From Agromyces bauzanensis (GTDB lineage Bacteria; Actinomycetota; Actinomycetes; Actinomycetales; Microbacteriaceae), in assembly GCF_014645655.1 (NCBI RefSeq), contig NZ_BMMD01000002.1:124001-188000 (forward strand): 64,000 nucleotides of DNA, in the 5' to 3' direction. Under the pieces are notes generated by a model. The model was not told the origin of the DNA. It was given only the letters and a program-made list of their open reading frames with translations, and did not search any database. Both the position numbers and the translations under genes were made by a program. Each line of letters begins with the position of its first letter. Position 1 is the first letter of the stretch. Below, piece by piece: positions 34,480 through 46,016 of this stretch.

Positions 34480-35736
34480 TCAGCCCGCGGCCCGGTCGGC
34501 GGCGCGGCGCAGGGGCGCCAGGCGGAACACCGGCCGCCTCGCCGGCTCGGGAACGGGGAGCAGCCGTTCGAGCGCGTACTCGCGGAGCGCCGCGCGCAAC
34601 GGACTGCGCGGGGCGGCGTCGCGGAGCGTGCGTGCCGTGAGGATGGCCGCGTCGGTCGCCCGCCCGTCGTGCGGCAGCATGGCGACGTCGGCGATGCCGG
34701 AGAACCGCCTGAGCGTCTGGCGCACCTGGGCGTGCGCGTCGATGCCGAGGGCGCTCGTGCGGACGCGGTTGGCCATGACGTCGATGCGCTCGGGCTCCAC
34801 GAGGTCGACGAGCTCGCCGTACCCGCGAAGGAGCCGCGAGAGTCCGACCGGATCGGCGAGGCCCACGGCGATGACCCGGTCGGCGGACGACACTGCGGCG
34901 AACGTCGCGGCATTGCGGCGCGGCGCGAACTGGTCGCTCGTGAGCTCCTCGTCGCGCTCGAGGCTGAAACCCGTGTCGATCACCACGTACTCGACCCAGC
35001 CGCGGATGACCTCGAGGGTCGCCGTCACCCGCTCGGCCGACAGCTCGGGCCACCTGCTCGGGCCGACGAGACCGGTGAACACGTCGAACGAGGCGCGCGG
35101 CGCGGAGTAGCGCTGGGCGATCCGCTCGAGTTCGGCGCGGTCGAGCGCTCCACCTCCGGCGAGGCGGCACGCGGACGCGAACCCCGGCGCCTCGTCGAGG
35201 AGGCCGAGCAGGGGTGCGATCGTGCCGCCGTACGGATCGGCGTCGACGAGCGCGACGGCATGCCCCGCCGCCGCGAGCTCCGCCGCGAGGTTCACGGCGA
35301 CCGTCGTGCGGCCGGGCGCGCCGGCAGGTCCCCAGACGGCGATCACCGATGCGGAGCGCGAGGCACGCGGCGGGGCGTCGCCGACACGCGAGGGCACGGG
35401 GAGGCCGCCGCGCACGAGCGGCTCGATCCGGCTCCAGCCTGTGGAACGGTCGAGCACCTCGTGCAGGCCGAGCTGCGTCGCGTGCGCGCGCTCGGCATCG
35501 CCGGCCGCGAGCGCCACGATCCGGATGCCGCGCTCGTCGCATCCGGAGAGCAGTTCGGCGCTCAGGGTGTCTCGGCCCGCGCCGACGAGGACGACCTCGG
35601 GCGCGAGCACGTCGAGGCTCTCGAGCACGTCACGCCAGCCCACGAGTCGGCCGACGATCGTATGCCCGTGCTCGACGACGTCGGCGAGGAGTCGGTCCTC
35701 CGTCGACGGGTCGAGCGCGATGGCGAGCCGCGCCAT
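34480..35736 (-). CDS. CpaE/MinD-like P-loop ATPase
   Basis: This 418-residue protein has a receiver-like N-terminal domain (about 1-110) and a ParA/MinD-fold ATPase domain. The nucleotide loop reads WGPAGAPGRTTVAVNLA, with Arg where deviant Walker A loops have Lys. ALVDADPYGGTIAPLLGL and VVIDTGFSLERDEELTSDQF follow. Such proteins position pili or secretion machines or act in septum placement. The ATG overlaps the stop of the SAF gene by one base. No Tad/Flp pilus genes are nearby. The start is set by that coupling; the longer frame upstream is arginine-rich. Confidence 0.8.
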   Translation of the reverse strand: MARLAIALDPSTEDRLLADVVEHGHTIVGRLVGWRDVLESLDVLAPEVVLVGAGRDTLSAELLSGCDERGIRIVALAAGDAERAHATQLGLHEVLDRSTGWSRIEPLVRGGLPVPSRVGDAPPRASRSASVIAVWGPAGAPGRTTVAVNLAAELAAAGHAVALVDADPYGGTIAPLLGLLDEAPGFASACRLAGGGALDRAELERIAQRYSAPRASFDVFTGLVGPSRWPELSAERVTATLEVIRGWVEYVVIDTGFSLERDEELTSDQFAPRRNAATFAAVSSADRVIAVGLADPVGLSRLLRGYGELVDLVEPERIDVMANRVRTSALGIDAHAQVRQTLRRFSGIADVAMLPHDGRATDAAILTARTLRDAAPRSPLRAALREYALERLLPVPEPARRPVFRLAPLRRAADRAAG

Positions 35737-36365
35737 CAGTCGGCGCTCGCGCGAGCGGGGACGAGATCGACCACGTCGCCCGCGGCGAGCGCCTCGAGCA
35801 GCGCGGCGACCCTCTCCCGCGGAATGAGGAGCTCGACCGACCTCGAGCCCGAGTCGACCACGCCCTCGGACTCCTGGAGGGCCGCGATCACGGCCCCCGC
35901 GACGAGGACGGCGGGGGGTTCGTAGGTGTCTCGGTCGGCGCGGCGCGCCGCCCACACGTCAACCGTGGCGCCGGGCCCCAGGCTGCTCGGCAGGGCGCCC
36001 CGGCTCGGAACCACCACGGTCGCGAGACCAGCGCGGTCGACCGTGTCGACGGCGGACCCGGGGACGAGCTCGCCCGCCTCGACGGTGCGAACGACGATGA
36101 GGCCGCCCTCGGGCAGGTCGCCCGGTGCGAGGTAGTGCGTCGCGGTGGCCCCGAGGCGCACCGTTGCGATGTCGAGATCGTCGGCGTCGACGCGGGCTCC
36201 GGGCGTGAGCGCGCCGCGCGCCGCGTACACCTCGGCGGAATCGTCGAGCCCGGTGACCAGTGCCCACACGCCCGTCGTGGACGCAGCGATCAGTACGATG
36301 CCGATGAGGAGTCGGGGGTCGAGTCGAACGGCGCCCCGCTCCGTGCGTTCCGGTCGACTCGACAT
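35736..36365 (-). CDS. SAF-domain (CpaB/FlgA-like) membrane-anchored protein
   Basis: This 209-residue protein has an N-terminal transmembrane anchor (LDPRLLIGIVLIAASTTGVW), then a SAF domain (about 45-110, with VYAARGALTPGARVDADDLD) and a second region like the CpaB/RcpC beta-clip part. In Tad systems CpaB helps assemble the outer part of the pilus machine. Here it is paired only with the ATPase, so its job is uncertain. Confidence 0.78.
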   Translation of the reverse strand: MSSRPERTERGAVRLDPRLLIGIVLIAASTTGVWALVTGLDDSAEVYAARGALTPGARVDADDLDIATVRLGATATHYLAPGDLPEGGLIVVRTVEAGELVPGSAVDTVDRAGLATVVVPSRGALPSSLGPGATVDVWAARRADRDTYEPPAVLVAGAVIAALQESEGVVDSGSRSVELLIPRERVAALLEALAAGDVVDLVPARASAD

Positions 36366-36485
36366 CCTGCTCCTTCCAGGCCGGCGCCGGGTGCGCCGGG
36401 CTCAATCGTGACGCCAAACCGGGCGGATGTCTCGAAGTTATCCACACCCGCGGCCGCCTCTTCGTCCCGGGTCGATAATCGACAC

Positions 36486-36779
36486 ATGACCCCATACGGC
36501 TCTGGCGACGAGATCGGCCGGTTCCTCACCGTCGCCGACGCGGCGGAGGTGCTCGCCGTCGACGTCCAGACCGTCGACGACCTGATCCGCTCGGGCGAAC
36601 TGCCCGCGATCCGCGTGGGGAGCTCCGGCCCGTGGCGTGTCGAGCGAGCCCAGCTCGAGGTGTGGATCGAGGAGCAGTACGAGCAGACCCGTCGGCACGC
36701 CCTCTGGAACCAGGGCGAGTTCGCGAACATCCTCGAGCTCTCAGGGGCCCGGTCGGGGCGGCTCCGCACCGTCGACTGA
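36486..36779 (+). CDS. Excisionase-type helix-turn-helix protein
   Basis: This 97-residue MerR-like/HTH_17 DNA-binding protein reads FLTVADAAEVLAVDVQTVDD as the helix-turn-helix, SGELPAIRVGSSGPWRVER as the wing, and WIEEQYEQTRR as the following helix. The family includes phage excisionases and BldC-like developmental regulators. Nothing phage-like surrounds it and the position beside the SAF/ATPase pair favours a chromosomal regulator. It is divergent from that pair with about 120 bp between. Confidence 0.82.
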   Translation: MTPYGSGDEIGRFLTVADAAEVLAVDVQTVDDLIRSGELPAIRVGSSGPWRVERAQLEVWIEEQYEQTRRHALWNQGEFANILELSGARSGRLRTVD

Positions 36780-36820
36780 CCGCGCGATCCTCACCCGAAC
36801 CCGCGCGATCCTCACCCGAA
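36780..36820. repeat. 21-bp tandem duplication over a stop codon
   Basis: CCGCGCGATCCTCACCCGAA occurs at 36780-36799 and again at 36801-36820. The second copy includes the last codons and stop of the minus-strand gene, so the gene end has been duplicated once. Confidence 0.8.
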
Positions 36821-37411
36821 TTCGACGACCAGCAAGCGGTCGATCGGGATGATGCGGTAGCCCCGCACCTCGCGCTCCCGGCGCGGCACGCCGGAATCAT
36901 GGAGCGCGAGGTCGACGTGGTCCCTGGCCACGCGGTCGAGCGTGCCGTGTACGCGGCCGTCGTCCGTCGTGACGTGCACGGGCGCACGGCGTCGGCACAG
37001 GTCGCGGAGCACGAACGTCAGCCCGATGCGCTCCGCGAGCCTCGAGGACGGCTCGGTGGCCGGCTCGAGGCTCGTCTCGAGCTGCATCGCGGTGGGAATC
37101 ACCGCGGTGACGGCTGCGAGCGGGACGATGCACTGCCGCTGATCGTGGGCCGCTCCGCGGAGGGTGGCGCTCACCCAGTCACGCCCGAACGAGCGCGGCC
37201 TGAGCTCGAGCGCCCGTCCGCCCCTGAGTTCGACGCGCACCGTCGCCGCGGGCTCATCGGCCGCCGCCCTGGCCATCGCGGCGAGGCGATCCCGGAGCGT
37301 CAGGCGACCGAGCCGGAGGCGCTCCTCCTCGAGCGCGAGCGCACGCTCCTCGTCGCGCTGCTCCTGGTCGAGCTGCGACTCGAGATCGTCGAACAGCAGG
37401 TCCCAGCGCAT
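36812..37411 (-). CDS. Conserved actinobacterial hypothetical protein
   Basis: This 199-residue soluble protein is not assigned. The N-terminal third is a charged helix (LFDDLESQLDQEQRDEERAL) likely to form a coiled coil. The rest looks like two small beta-barrel segments (VRVELRGGRALELRPRSFGR and APVHVTTDDGRVHGTLDRVA), reminiscent of LSM/SH3-like folds. It sits between the HTH gene and the Rv3235-family gene, a location where such a protein is commonly found in Actinobacteria. Confidence 0.72.
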   Translation of the reverse strand: MRWDLLFDDLESQLDQEQRDEERALALEEERLRLGRLTLRDRLAAMARAAADEPAATVRVELRGGRALELRPRSFGRDWVSATLRGAAHDQRQCIVPLAAVTAVIPTAMQLETSLEPATEPSSRLAERIGLTFVLRDLCRRRAPVHVTTDDGRVHGTLDRVARDHVDLALHDSGVPRREREVRGYRIIPIDRLLVVEFG

Positions 37412-37472
37412 GCGGGCACGCTACTCCCCGGCCCCGTCGCCGTCCGGCGTTCTCCACAGCCGGTGAAATTCC

Positions 37473-37501
37473 TTGACACCATTCCCACCCCTGAATACGG
37501 T
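37473..37501 (+). promoter_or_regulatory. Sigma-70-type promoter of the Rv3235-family gene
   Basis: TTGACA (37473-37478), 17-bp spacer, TACGGT (37496-37501). The -35 is perfect and the spacing ideal. The predicted start gives a leader of about 80 bases before ATG 37588. Confidence 0.6.
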
Positions 37502-37587
37502 TCACTCAGGGATTGCCCGAACGACCCCCGATCGGGGGTGATTCCGTCATCGGCCGAACGGCCGTCGCCCACCCTCATGGAGCACAG

Positions 37588-38034
37588 ATGACCGCCCGCC
37601 CTGCCGTTGCACGCACCGTGGTACGAGGTTCCACCGTGCGGTTCCTCGACGACGAAGACGACTACTTCGGCCGACAGCCCGCCCGCCGCAGCGAGCTCCC
37701 CGATCCCGAGCCCCTCCTGCGCAATATCACGCACTGCGTGATCGAGGTGCTGGCGGGCGCACGCGATCTCGACCAACTGGCGCGCTGGGTCACCGACGAC
37801 GTGTACCGCAACCTCTCCAAGCGCGTCGTCCTCGCCGCGCGTGCTCGGCGAGTGAAGGGGCAGGCTCCGCGCCGTCCCGCGTTCGCGATCGGCAACATCC
37901 TGACCTGCGAGCCGGCCGACGGCGTCGTCGAGGCTGTCGTGATGGTGCACCAGCGGCCGCGGTCGCGCGCGGTTGCGATCCGACTCGAGGGCTTCGACCA
38001 GCGCTGGCGCGCGAGCGCCATCAGCGTGCTCTGA
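37588..38034 (+). CDS. Rv3235-family protein
   Basis: This 148-residue protein is of a small actinobacterial family encoded next to secA. It has an acidic stretch FLDDEDDYFGRQPARRSELP, a helical middle (LLRNITHCVIEVLAGARDLD, LARWVTDDVYRNL) and a conserved C-terminal sheet (AVAIRLEGFDQRWRASAISV). Function is unknown; association with secretion is inferred only from position. ATG 37588 is used because longer frames run into the promoter region. Confidence 0.82.
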   Translation: MTARPAVARTVVRGSTVRFLDDEDDYFGRQPARRSELPDPEPLLRNITHCVIEVLAGARDLDQLARWVTDDVYRNLSKRVVLAARARRVKGQAPRRPAFAIGNILTCEPADGVVEAVVMVHQRPRSRAVAIRLEGFDQRWRASAISVL

Positions 38035-38065
38035 GCCGGACCCCGCCCGTTCGCCCCGCTCGTCG

Positions 38066-40855
<2,790 letters not shown>

Positions 40856-41001
40856 GAATGTTCTCCTGTAGTCGTCGGGCGCCGGGTTCCTCGGTGGAAC
40901 GCCCGGGCACACCCGGTACCGCCGTGCAGACGGTCATCATAGCCATGCTAGCGGCCAGCAAGCTGGGCGGAGGCGGCGAGGAGCTGCGCGGAACCGGCAT
41001 G

Positions 41002-41035
41002 GCGCTGGGCGCGGACGCCGGTCCGCGCCCAGCGC
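41002..41035 (-). terminator. Strong hairpin after hpf
   Basis: GCGCTGGGCGCGGAC and GTCCGCGCCCAGCGC form a perfect 15-bp stem with a 4-base loop, 24 bp beyond the hpf stop and before secA on the same strand. No T-run follows, as is common in high-GC Actinobacteria. Confidence 0.75.
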
Positions 41036-41058
41036 GAGGATGGCGGGATGCCGCGGCG

Positions 41059-41763
41059 TCAGGCCGTGGCGCGGTCGAGTCGGGGCTCCGACGGGTCCGA
41101 CTCCGCGTCGGCCTGCTCGTCGAGCCCGATGAGCCCGTAGTCCCAGCCCTTGCGCCGGTACACGACGCTCGGCCGGCCGGTCTCGGAGTCGACGAAGAGG
41201 TAGAAGTCGTGCCCGACGAGTTCCATGTAGTAGAGCGCGTCGTCGACGGTCATGGGGCTGGCGGCGAAGACCTTGCGGCGGATCACCACGGGCGAGTAGG
41301 CCTCCTCCTCCTGTTCGGCTTGGGGCTGCTCCTCGATGACCGGGATGCTGCCCGTGCGCACCTGCTCGATCACCTCGGGGGCCGCGGCTTGGACGCCGAC
41401 GTCGCTGAACCCGAGGTCGGTCGCCTCGCGCAGCGAGGTGGGGCGGCGCTGGCCGCGGTGGACCTTGCGGCGGTCCTTCGCGCGGCGGATGCGTTCGAGG
41501 AGTCGCCCGAGGGCGACGTCGAACGCGGCGTACTTGTCGGTGCCGTCGGCCTCGGCCCGCACCACGGGGCCCTTGCCGACGAGGGTGAGCTCGACGCGGT
41601 CGAGGCCGTTGTTGTTCCCGTTCTTCTCGTTGTGACGGGTGAGCTTCACGTCGAGGGAGATGGCTCGTTCGGCGAGATTGGTGATCTTCTCCGACTTCTC
41701 GGCTGCGTAGGCGCGGAATCGGTCGGTGACTCCCAGGTTTCGTCCGACGATGTTCAGTTCCAT
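41059..41763 (-). CDS. hpf: Long-form ribosome hibernation promoting factor
   Basis: This 234-residue long HPF dimerises 70S ribosomes into inactive 100S particles. The N-terminal S30AE domain (about 1-100, MELNIVGRNLGVTDRFRAYA, RVELTLVGKGPVVRAEADG) binds the decoding site. A Glu-rich linker leads to the C-terminal dimerisation domain (about 175-225, MTVDDALYYMELVGHDFYLF, YRRKGWDYGLIGL). ATG 41763 is chosen because GGAGG lies just upstream; an in-frame start four codons earlier would overlap that site. Confidence 0.94.
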   Translation of the reverse strand: MELNIVGRNLGVTDRFRAYAAEKSEKITNLAERAISLDVKLTRHNEKNGNNNGLDRVELTLVGKGPVVRAEADGTDKYAAFDVALGRLLERIRRAKDRRKVHRGQRRPTSLREATDLGFSDVGVQAAAPEVIEQVRTGSIPVIEEQPQAEQEEEAYSPVVIRRKVFAASPMTVDDALYYMELVGHDFYLFVDSETGRPSVVYRRKGWDYGLIGLDEQADAESDPSEPRLDRATA

Positions 41764-41854
41764 GACGACCTCCATCTACCGGCGTGTCACCCGGGTCTGG
41801 AAGGGTGGACCGACCACGCCTGTCATGCCACCGTAGCCTCCTCGGGTGGCGTTG

Positions 41855-42556
41855 TCACGGAGTGTCTCCCGTGAGGCCGCCGTGTCCGGACGAGCGCCGC
41901 AACGGGGTCTCGGCGAGCACCGCGACGGCCGCGACGGAGCCCTCGGCGACCGACAGCGCACGACGGGCCTCGACGAGCGTCGATCCCGTGGTGAGGACGT
42001 CGTCGACGAGCAGGAACCGTCTTCCGTCGAGCGGTCGCCGGGCCTCGAGGGCCCCGTCGGCGTTCGCCCGCCGGGCCGCCGCACCGAGTCCGGCCTGGTC
42101 CTCGTGCGCACGCGTGAGACGGAGCACGTGCGACGGGCGGATGCCGCGGCGCGCGAGCAGCAGGTCGACCGGCGCGTAGCCGCGGGCTCGCATGGCCGCC
42201 ACGGTCGATGGCACCGTGCAGACCTCGATCGTGCCGTGCGGCTCGCCGTGCAGCGCCGCGGCGATCGCGCCGACGAGCGCCCAGGAGAGCGGCCCCGCGG
42301 CATCCGTTCGCCCTCCGTCCTTGTACGCACCGATCGCGCTCGCAACCGCCCCCTCGTATCGCACGGCCGCCCAGGCGCCGATGCCCGGGCGCTCGGCGAC
42401 GTACGGTGGCGCGCCGACCAGCAGCACCCGGCAGCGTCCGCAGACCGCCCGATCGACGGCGCCGCATCCGACGCAGGCCACCGGCAGGAGCACGCCGATC
42501 GCATCCAGCACCGCACGTTGCACGGCACGGGCCGACCTGCCCTCGGGTTGCGTCAT
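41855..42556 (-). CDS. comF: ComF-family phosphoribosyltransferase-like protein
   Basis: This 233-residue protein has an N-terminal four-cysteine zinc motif (CVGCGAVDRAVCGRC) and a C-terminal phosphoribosyltransferase-type fold with the PRPP-like loop FLLVDDVLTTGSTLVEARRA. ComF proteins act in DNA uptake in competent bacteria, possibly with helicase ComFA; in Actinobacteria the role is unproven. It lies between lpqB and hpf, its usual neighbours. ATG 42556 is set by the family length. Confidence 0.88.
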   Translation of the reverse strand: MTQPEGRSARAVQRAVLDAIGVLLPVACVGCGAVDRAVCGRCRVLLVGAPPYVAERPGIGAWAAVRYEGAVASAIGAYKDGGRTDAAGPLSWALVGAIAAALHGEPHGTIEVCTVPSTVAAMRARGYAPVDLLLARRGIRPSHVLRLTRAHEDQAGLGAAARRANADGALEARRPLDGRRFLLVDDVLTTGSTLVEARRALSVAEGSVAAVAVLAETPLRRSSGHGGLTGDTP

Positions 42557-42651
42557 GCGTCGATCCTCGCCCGCCCCGGTTCCGGTCGAGGCCGCGACCA
42601 TTGGAGTGTGCGCAGGTGCGCGTGCCGGCTCGCCGTGCAGGACGGGTCGGC

Positions 42652-44325
42652 TCAGTCCGGCAGCTGTGCCGCGACGAAGCGGATGCCGCTCGCGCGCACC
42701 TGCCAGCCGACGCCGCTGCGCACGTCGAGATCGCCGCCTGCGGTGAGGACGCGCGGGTCGTCGTTGCCGCCGTCGATTGCCACAGCCGACGCCGGCCCCT
42801 CGATGCGTCGCGCGAAGCCGCCGAGTTCCTGGGACACGATGCGCGTCGTGCCGTCGGGCAGCTGCGTGAGCGAGGCGACCGTGCTCTCGTCGAGCCAGGC
42901 GACGTCGAGCGGCGTGCCGTCGACGTCGTCGAGTCGAAGCGCCACGGGGCTGAGCGCCACCGGCTTCCCGTCCGCATCGCGCTCGATCGACGCGGCCATG
43001 AAGTGCGTGCGCATCCCGTCGCCGAGGAGTGCGACGATTCGCGTCGAGTCGCGCGACACCGCGATCGCGGCGATCGTCGTCCCGGTCCAGGGCACGTCCA
43101 CCTGCGCGGAGGTCCCGTCGGACGCGTACCACGCGAGCTCGTCGGGCGCGTCGGCGGGGACCGACCACACGACGCCCTCACCGTCGATGGCGGGCGTCAC
43201 CAGGTTCGCGCGCGGATCGAGGGTCACCGGCTCCTCGCTCGCGCGCAGGAGCGACACCCCCGCCGGGGTGCGGACGGCAACCGACTCCCCGGCCGGTCCG
43301 AGCGCCGCGTCGCTCGGCGCGATCGCAACGACCTGCTCGGAGAGGTCCGCGATCGGCTCGATGCCCTCCCCCGAGGCTGCGAGGTGCCCGAACGTCTCGC
43401 CGTCGAACACGACGCTCCGGGGATCGACGCGCGGGTTCTGCACCGGGGTCGGATCCGACAGGTCGGGCACGTCGGACTCGGCGCCGTTCAGGGCCAGCGA
43501 GACCTCCTCGATGCTCCGCACGCCGATGAGGCTCGCATCGAGCTGCGCCTGGATGCGCTGCGCCGTGCGCAGGTCGCCGAGTCCGGCGCCCGCGAGCGAG
43601 ACGCTCGCGACCTCGCCCGTGACGGTCACGGCCGATGGCGAGAGCTGCACACCCTCGGGGAACGACGAAACGACGCCCGAGGCGAGCCAGCCCGCCGGGC
43701 CGGCGATGAGCGACCGCACGATGCTCGTCTGCGCGGACTCGCGCCCCGCGTACCAGCGCACGTCGGGCACCAGGTAGCGGAACCCCGGGTCGAAGAAGTA
43801 CAGCGTGTACGGGCGGAACACGCCGGTGAAGCTCACCTGGTCGATGACGATGCCGGCCGGCGCGCTCGAGATGCGCCACTCGCCGTCGACCTGCTCGAAG
43901 CGGTACTCGAACGGGATGGGCGCACGCGACTCGGGCTCCTCGTACTGGCCGTTGTCGCGCAGCTCCGCGGCGGGCGTCGCGTCGAGGCGCAGCGTGGTCT
44001 CGTCGACGGGCTCGATCTCGCGCTCGCTGAGCACGTCGATCGTGGCGCCCTCGTCCGCCTCCCACTCGTCGGCGAACGCCTCCGTGAGGAACTCCCGCGC
44101 GATCGCGTAGTTGTTGCGCGGACTCTGCGCCGCGCTGATGAACCCCTCGAGGATGTCCTCCTGCGTGGCGCCGTCGGCGGGCGGCTGCACGAGGATGTCG
44201 AACTCGACCGGGTCGGCCGGGGCGGGGTCGCCACGCTGCACGCTGCCCGAGTCCGGGATCGACGCGCAGCCGGTGAGCGCCACGCAGACGAGGGCGAAGG
44301 ATGCCGCGAGCCGGTGACTACGCAT
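42652..44325 (-). CDS. lpqB: Lipoprotein LpqB (MtrAB accessory)
   Basis: This 557-residue lipoprotein has a signal peptide ending in the lipobox VALTGC, with C20 as the lipidated residue. A GerMN-type domain (about residues 195-310) and a beta-propeller-like second half follow. LpqB binds the extracellular domain of MtrB in mycobacteria and modulates its signalling and cell-wall homeostasis. The ATG lies inside the end of mtrB (8-bp overlap), so it is translationally coupled. An upstream in-frame extension would be arginine-rich and would bury the signal peptide. Confidence 0.93.
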   Translation of the reverse strand: MRSHRLAASFALVCVALTGCASIPDSGSVQRGDPAPADPVEFDILVQPPADGATQEDILEGFISAAQSPRNNYAIAREFLTEAFADEWEADEGATIDVLSEREIEPVDETTLRLDATPAAELRDNGQYEEPESRAPIPFEYRFEQVDGEWRISSAPAGIVIDQVSFTGVFRPYTLYFFDPGFRYLVPDVRWYAGRESAQTSIVRSLIAGPAGWLASGVVSSFPEGVQLSPSAVTVTGEVASVSLAGAGLGDLRTAQRIQAQLDASLIGVRSIEEVSLALNGAESDVPDLSDPTPVQNPRVDPRSVVFDGETFGHLAASGEGIEPIADLSEQVVAIAPSDAALGPAGESVAVRTPAGVSLLRASEEPVTLDPRANLVTPAIDGEGVVWSVPADAPDELAWYASDGTSAQVDVPWTGTTIAAIAVSRDSTRIVALLGDGMRTHFMAASIERDADGKPVALSPVALRLDDVDGTPLDVAWLDESTVASLTQLPDGTTRIVSQELGGFARRIEGPASAVAIDGGNDDPRVLTAGGDLDVRSGVGWQVRASGIRFVAAQLPD

Positions 44326-46009
44326 CGTGCACCTCCGGCTCCGGCTCGAGCCCGATCTCGGGCTCGACCTCCAACGCACCGAGCGACTCCGTCGGCGGCG
44401 GCCCCTCCGCGCCGGCGTCCTCGGGCTCGAGCGGAAGTGGCGAGACGAGCGTCGCGGCATCCGCCGACCTCGGGAGGGTCAGCCGGAACACCGTGCCCTG
44501 GCCGGGCCGTGACCACACGTCGAGGGAGCCGCCGTGCGCGACGGCGTCCTCGAGCGAGATGGCGAGGCCGAGTCCCGTGCCGCCGATCGTGCGGGTACGG
44601 CTCGGGTCGGCGCGCCAGAACCGGTCGAACACGCGCGCGATCTCGTCCTCGGTCATGCCCAGGCCGTAGTCGCGCACCGACAGCGCGATGGCGGTCTTGT
44701 TGCTGTCGACGGCGACGACGATGGGGCGGCCCTCGCCGTGCTCGATGGCATTGCCGAGGACGTTCCGCACGATGCGCCGGATGCGACGCGGGTCGACCTC
44801 CGCATCGAGGTGTCCGCCCTGGGCGACCAGCCGGAGTTCGCTACCCCGGTCGCGCGCGAGCTCGTACATCGACTCGATCGCATCGCCCGCGAGGTGCACC
44901 AGGTTGGTCGGCTCCGTCGCGAGCGTCACCGATCCCGCGTCGTACCGGCTGATCTCGAGGAGGTCGCCGAGGAGCCGCTCGAACCGATCGGTCTGCGTGT
45001 GCAGGAGTTCCACCGTGCGAGCGGTCGGCCCCGGGAAGTCCTCGCGCTGCCCGTAGAGCACATCACCGGCCAGGCGGATCGTCGTGAGCGGCGTGCGGAG
45101 CTCGTGCGAGACGTCGGACACGAAGCGCTGCTGCACGACCGAGAGCTCGGCCAGCTCGCGGATGCGCGCCTGCAGGCTGTCGGCCATGCCGTTGAAGGAT
45201 GCCGCGAGGGTCGCCAGCTCGTCCTCACCGCGTTCGGGCATCCGCACGCCGAGGTCGCCGGCGGCGAGGCGCCGGCTCGTCGCCGCGGCCGTGCGGATCG
45301 GCTCGATCACCCAGCGCACGACGACGAGCGTGATGGCGCTGAGCAGCGCGAGGAGCGCGGCCGCCCCGACGATGCCGGTGAACTGCATGAAGGCGAGCGT
45401 CTGCTCCGCCTCGGCGAGTTCGTAGCCGAGGTAGAGCTCGTAACGGCCCGCGGCCGGCACGTCGATCGTGCTGCCCACGACGATCCCTGGCACCGTGTCG
45501 CCGTCGCCGTCGGGCAGAGCGACCGACTGCCAGTATTGCCCGTCGGGCTCGTCCTGCACCTGCTCGCGCAACTCGTCGGTGATGACGCCGCCGCCGAGCC
45601 TGGGACTCCGCGCGCCGGGCGGTGCGTTCGAGTTGGGCGTGGCGTCGGGGTGACGGAAGATCGCGAAGTCGGAGCTCCCCGAAACGCTCGAGATCGTCTC
45701 GATCACGGAGTTCATGAGCAGCTGCAGCGACCCGCGGTCGGAGGCGTCCGAGGACGCGACGAGGGTCTGCGCGGCGGCGGTGGCGTTGTTCGACGCCGCG
45801 AGCACGCGCTCCCGTTGGTCCTGGAAGAGGTTGGATGCGATGCTGAGGGACATGTAGAGGCCGATCACGAGGATCGCGAGGCCTGAGAGCCCCAGCGTGA
45901 TGAGGACCGTGCGGAACTGCAGCGACCGATTCCAGAGCGCTGCGAGACGACGCGGAACGTCGCGCCACGAACCGGCGGCGAAGAGGGAGGGGTCGTCGGC
46001 CGCAGCCAT
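44318..46009 (-). CDS. mtrB: Sensor histidine kinase MtrB
   Basis: This 563-residue membrane kinase has its first helix near residues 35-57 (TVLITLGLSGLAILVIGLYM), an extracellular sensor, and a second helix near 210-235. A HAMP region (WVIEPIRTAAATSRRLAAG), HisKA with the phosphorylated His in FVSDVSHELRTPLTTIRLAG, and HATPase (NVLGNAIEHGEG; TGLGLAISLEDAVAHGG) follow. A Glu/Pro-rich tail ends the protein. Phosphorylates MtrA; controls cell-wall hydrolase and division genes in relatives. Confidence 0.95.
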   Translation of the reverse strand: MAAADDPSLFAAGSWRDVPRRLAALWNRSLQFRTVLITLGLSGLAILVIGLYMSLSIASNLFQDQRERVLAASNNATAAAQTLVASSDASDRGSLQLLMNSVIETISSVSGSSDFAIFRHPDATPNSNAPPGARSPRLGGGVITDELREQVQDEPDGQYWQSVALPDGDGDTVPGIVVGSTIDVPAAGRYELYLGYELAEAEQTLAFMQFTGIVGAAALLALLSAITLVVVRWVIEPIRTAAATSRRLAAGDLGVRMPERGEDELATLAASFNGMADSLQARIRELAELSVVQQRFVSDVSHELRTPLTTIRLAGDVLYGQREDFPGPTARTVELLHTQTDRFERLLGDLLEISRYDAGSVTLATEPTNLVHLAGDAIESMYELARDRGSELRLVAQGGHLDAEVDPRRIRRIVRNVLGNAIEHGEGRPIVVAVDSNKTAIALSVRDYGLGMTEDEIARVFDRFWRADPSRTRTIGGTGLGLAISLEDAVAHGGSLDVWSRPGQGTVFRLTLPRSADAATLVSPLPLEPEDAGAEGPPPTESLGALEVEPEIGLEPEPEVHDA

Positions 46010-46016
46010 TCGCTGC

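Noticed and set aside
36486-36779. Prophage or integrative element indicated by an excisionase-like gene
   Set aside because: No integrase, attachment repeats or phage genes nearby; similar HTH proteins are ordinary chromosomal regulators in Actinobacteria.
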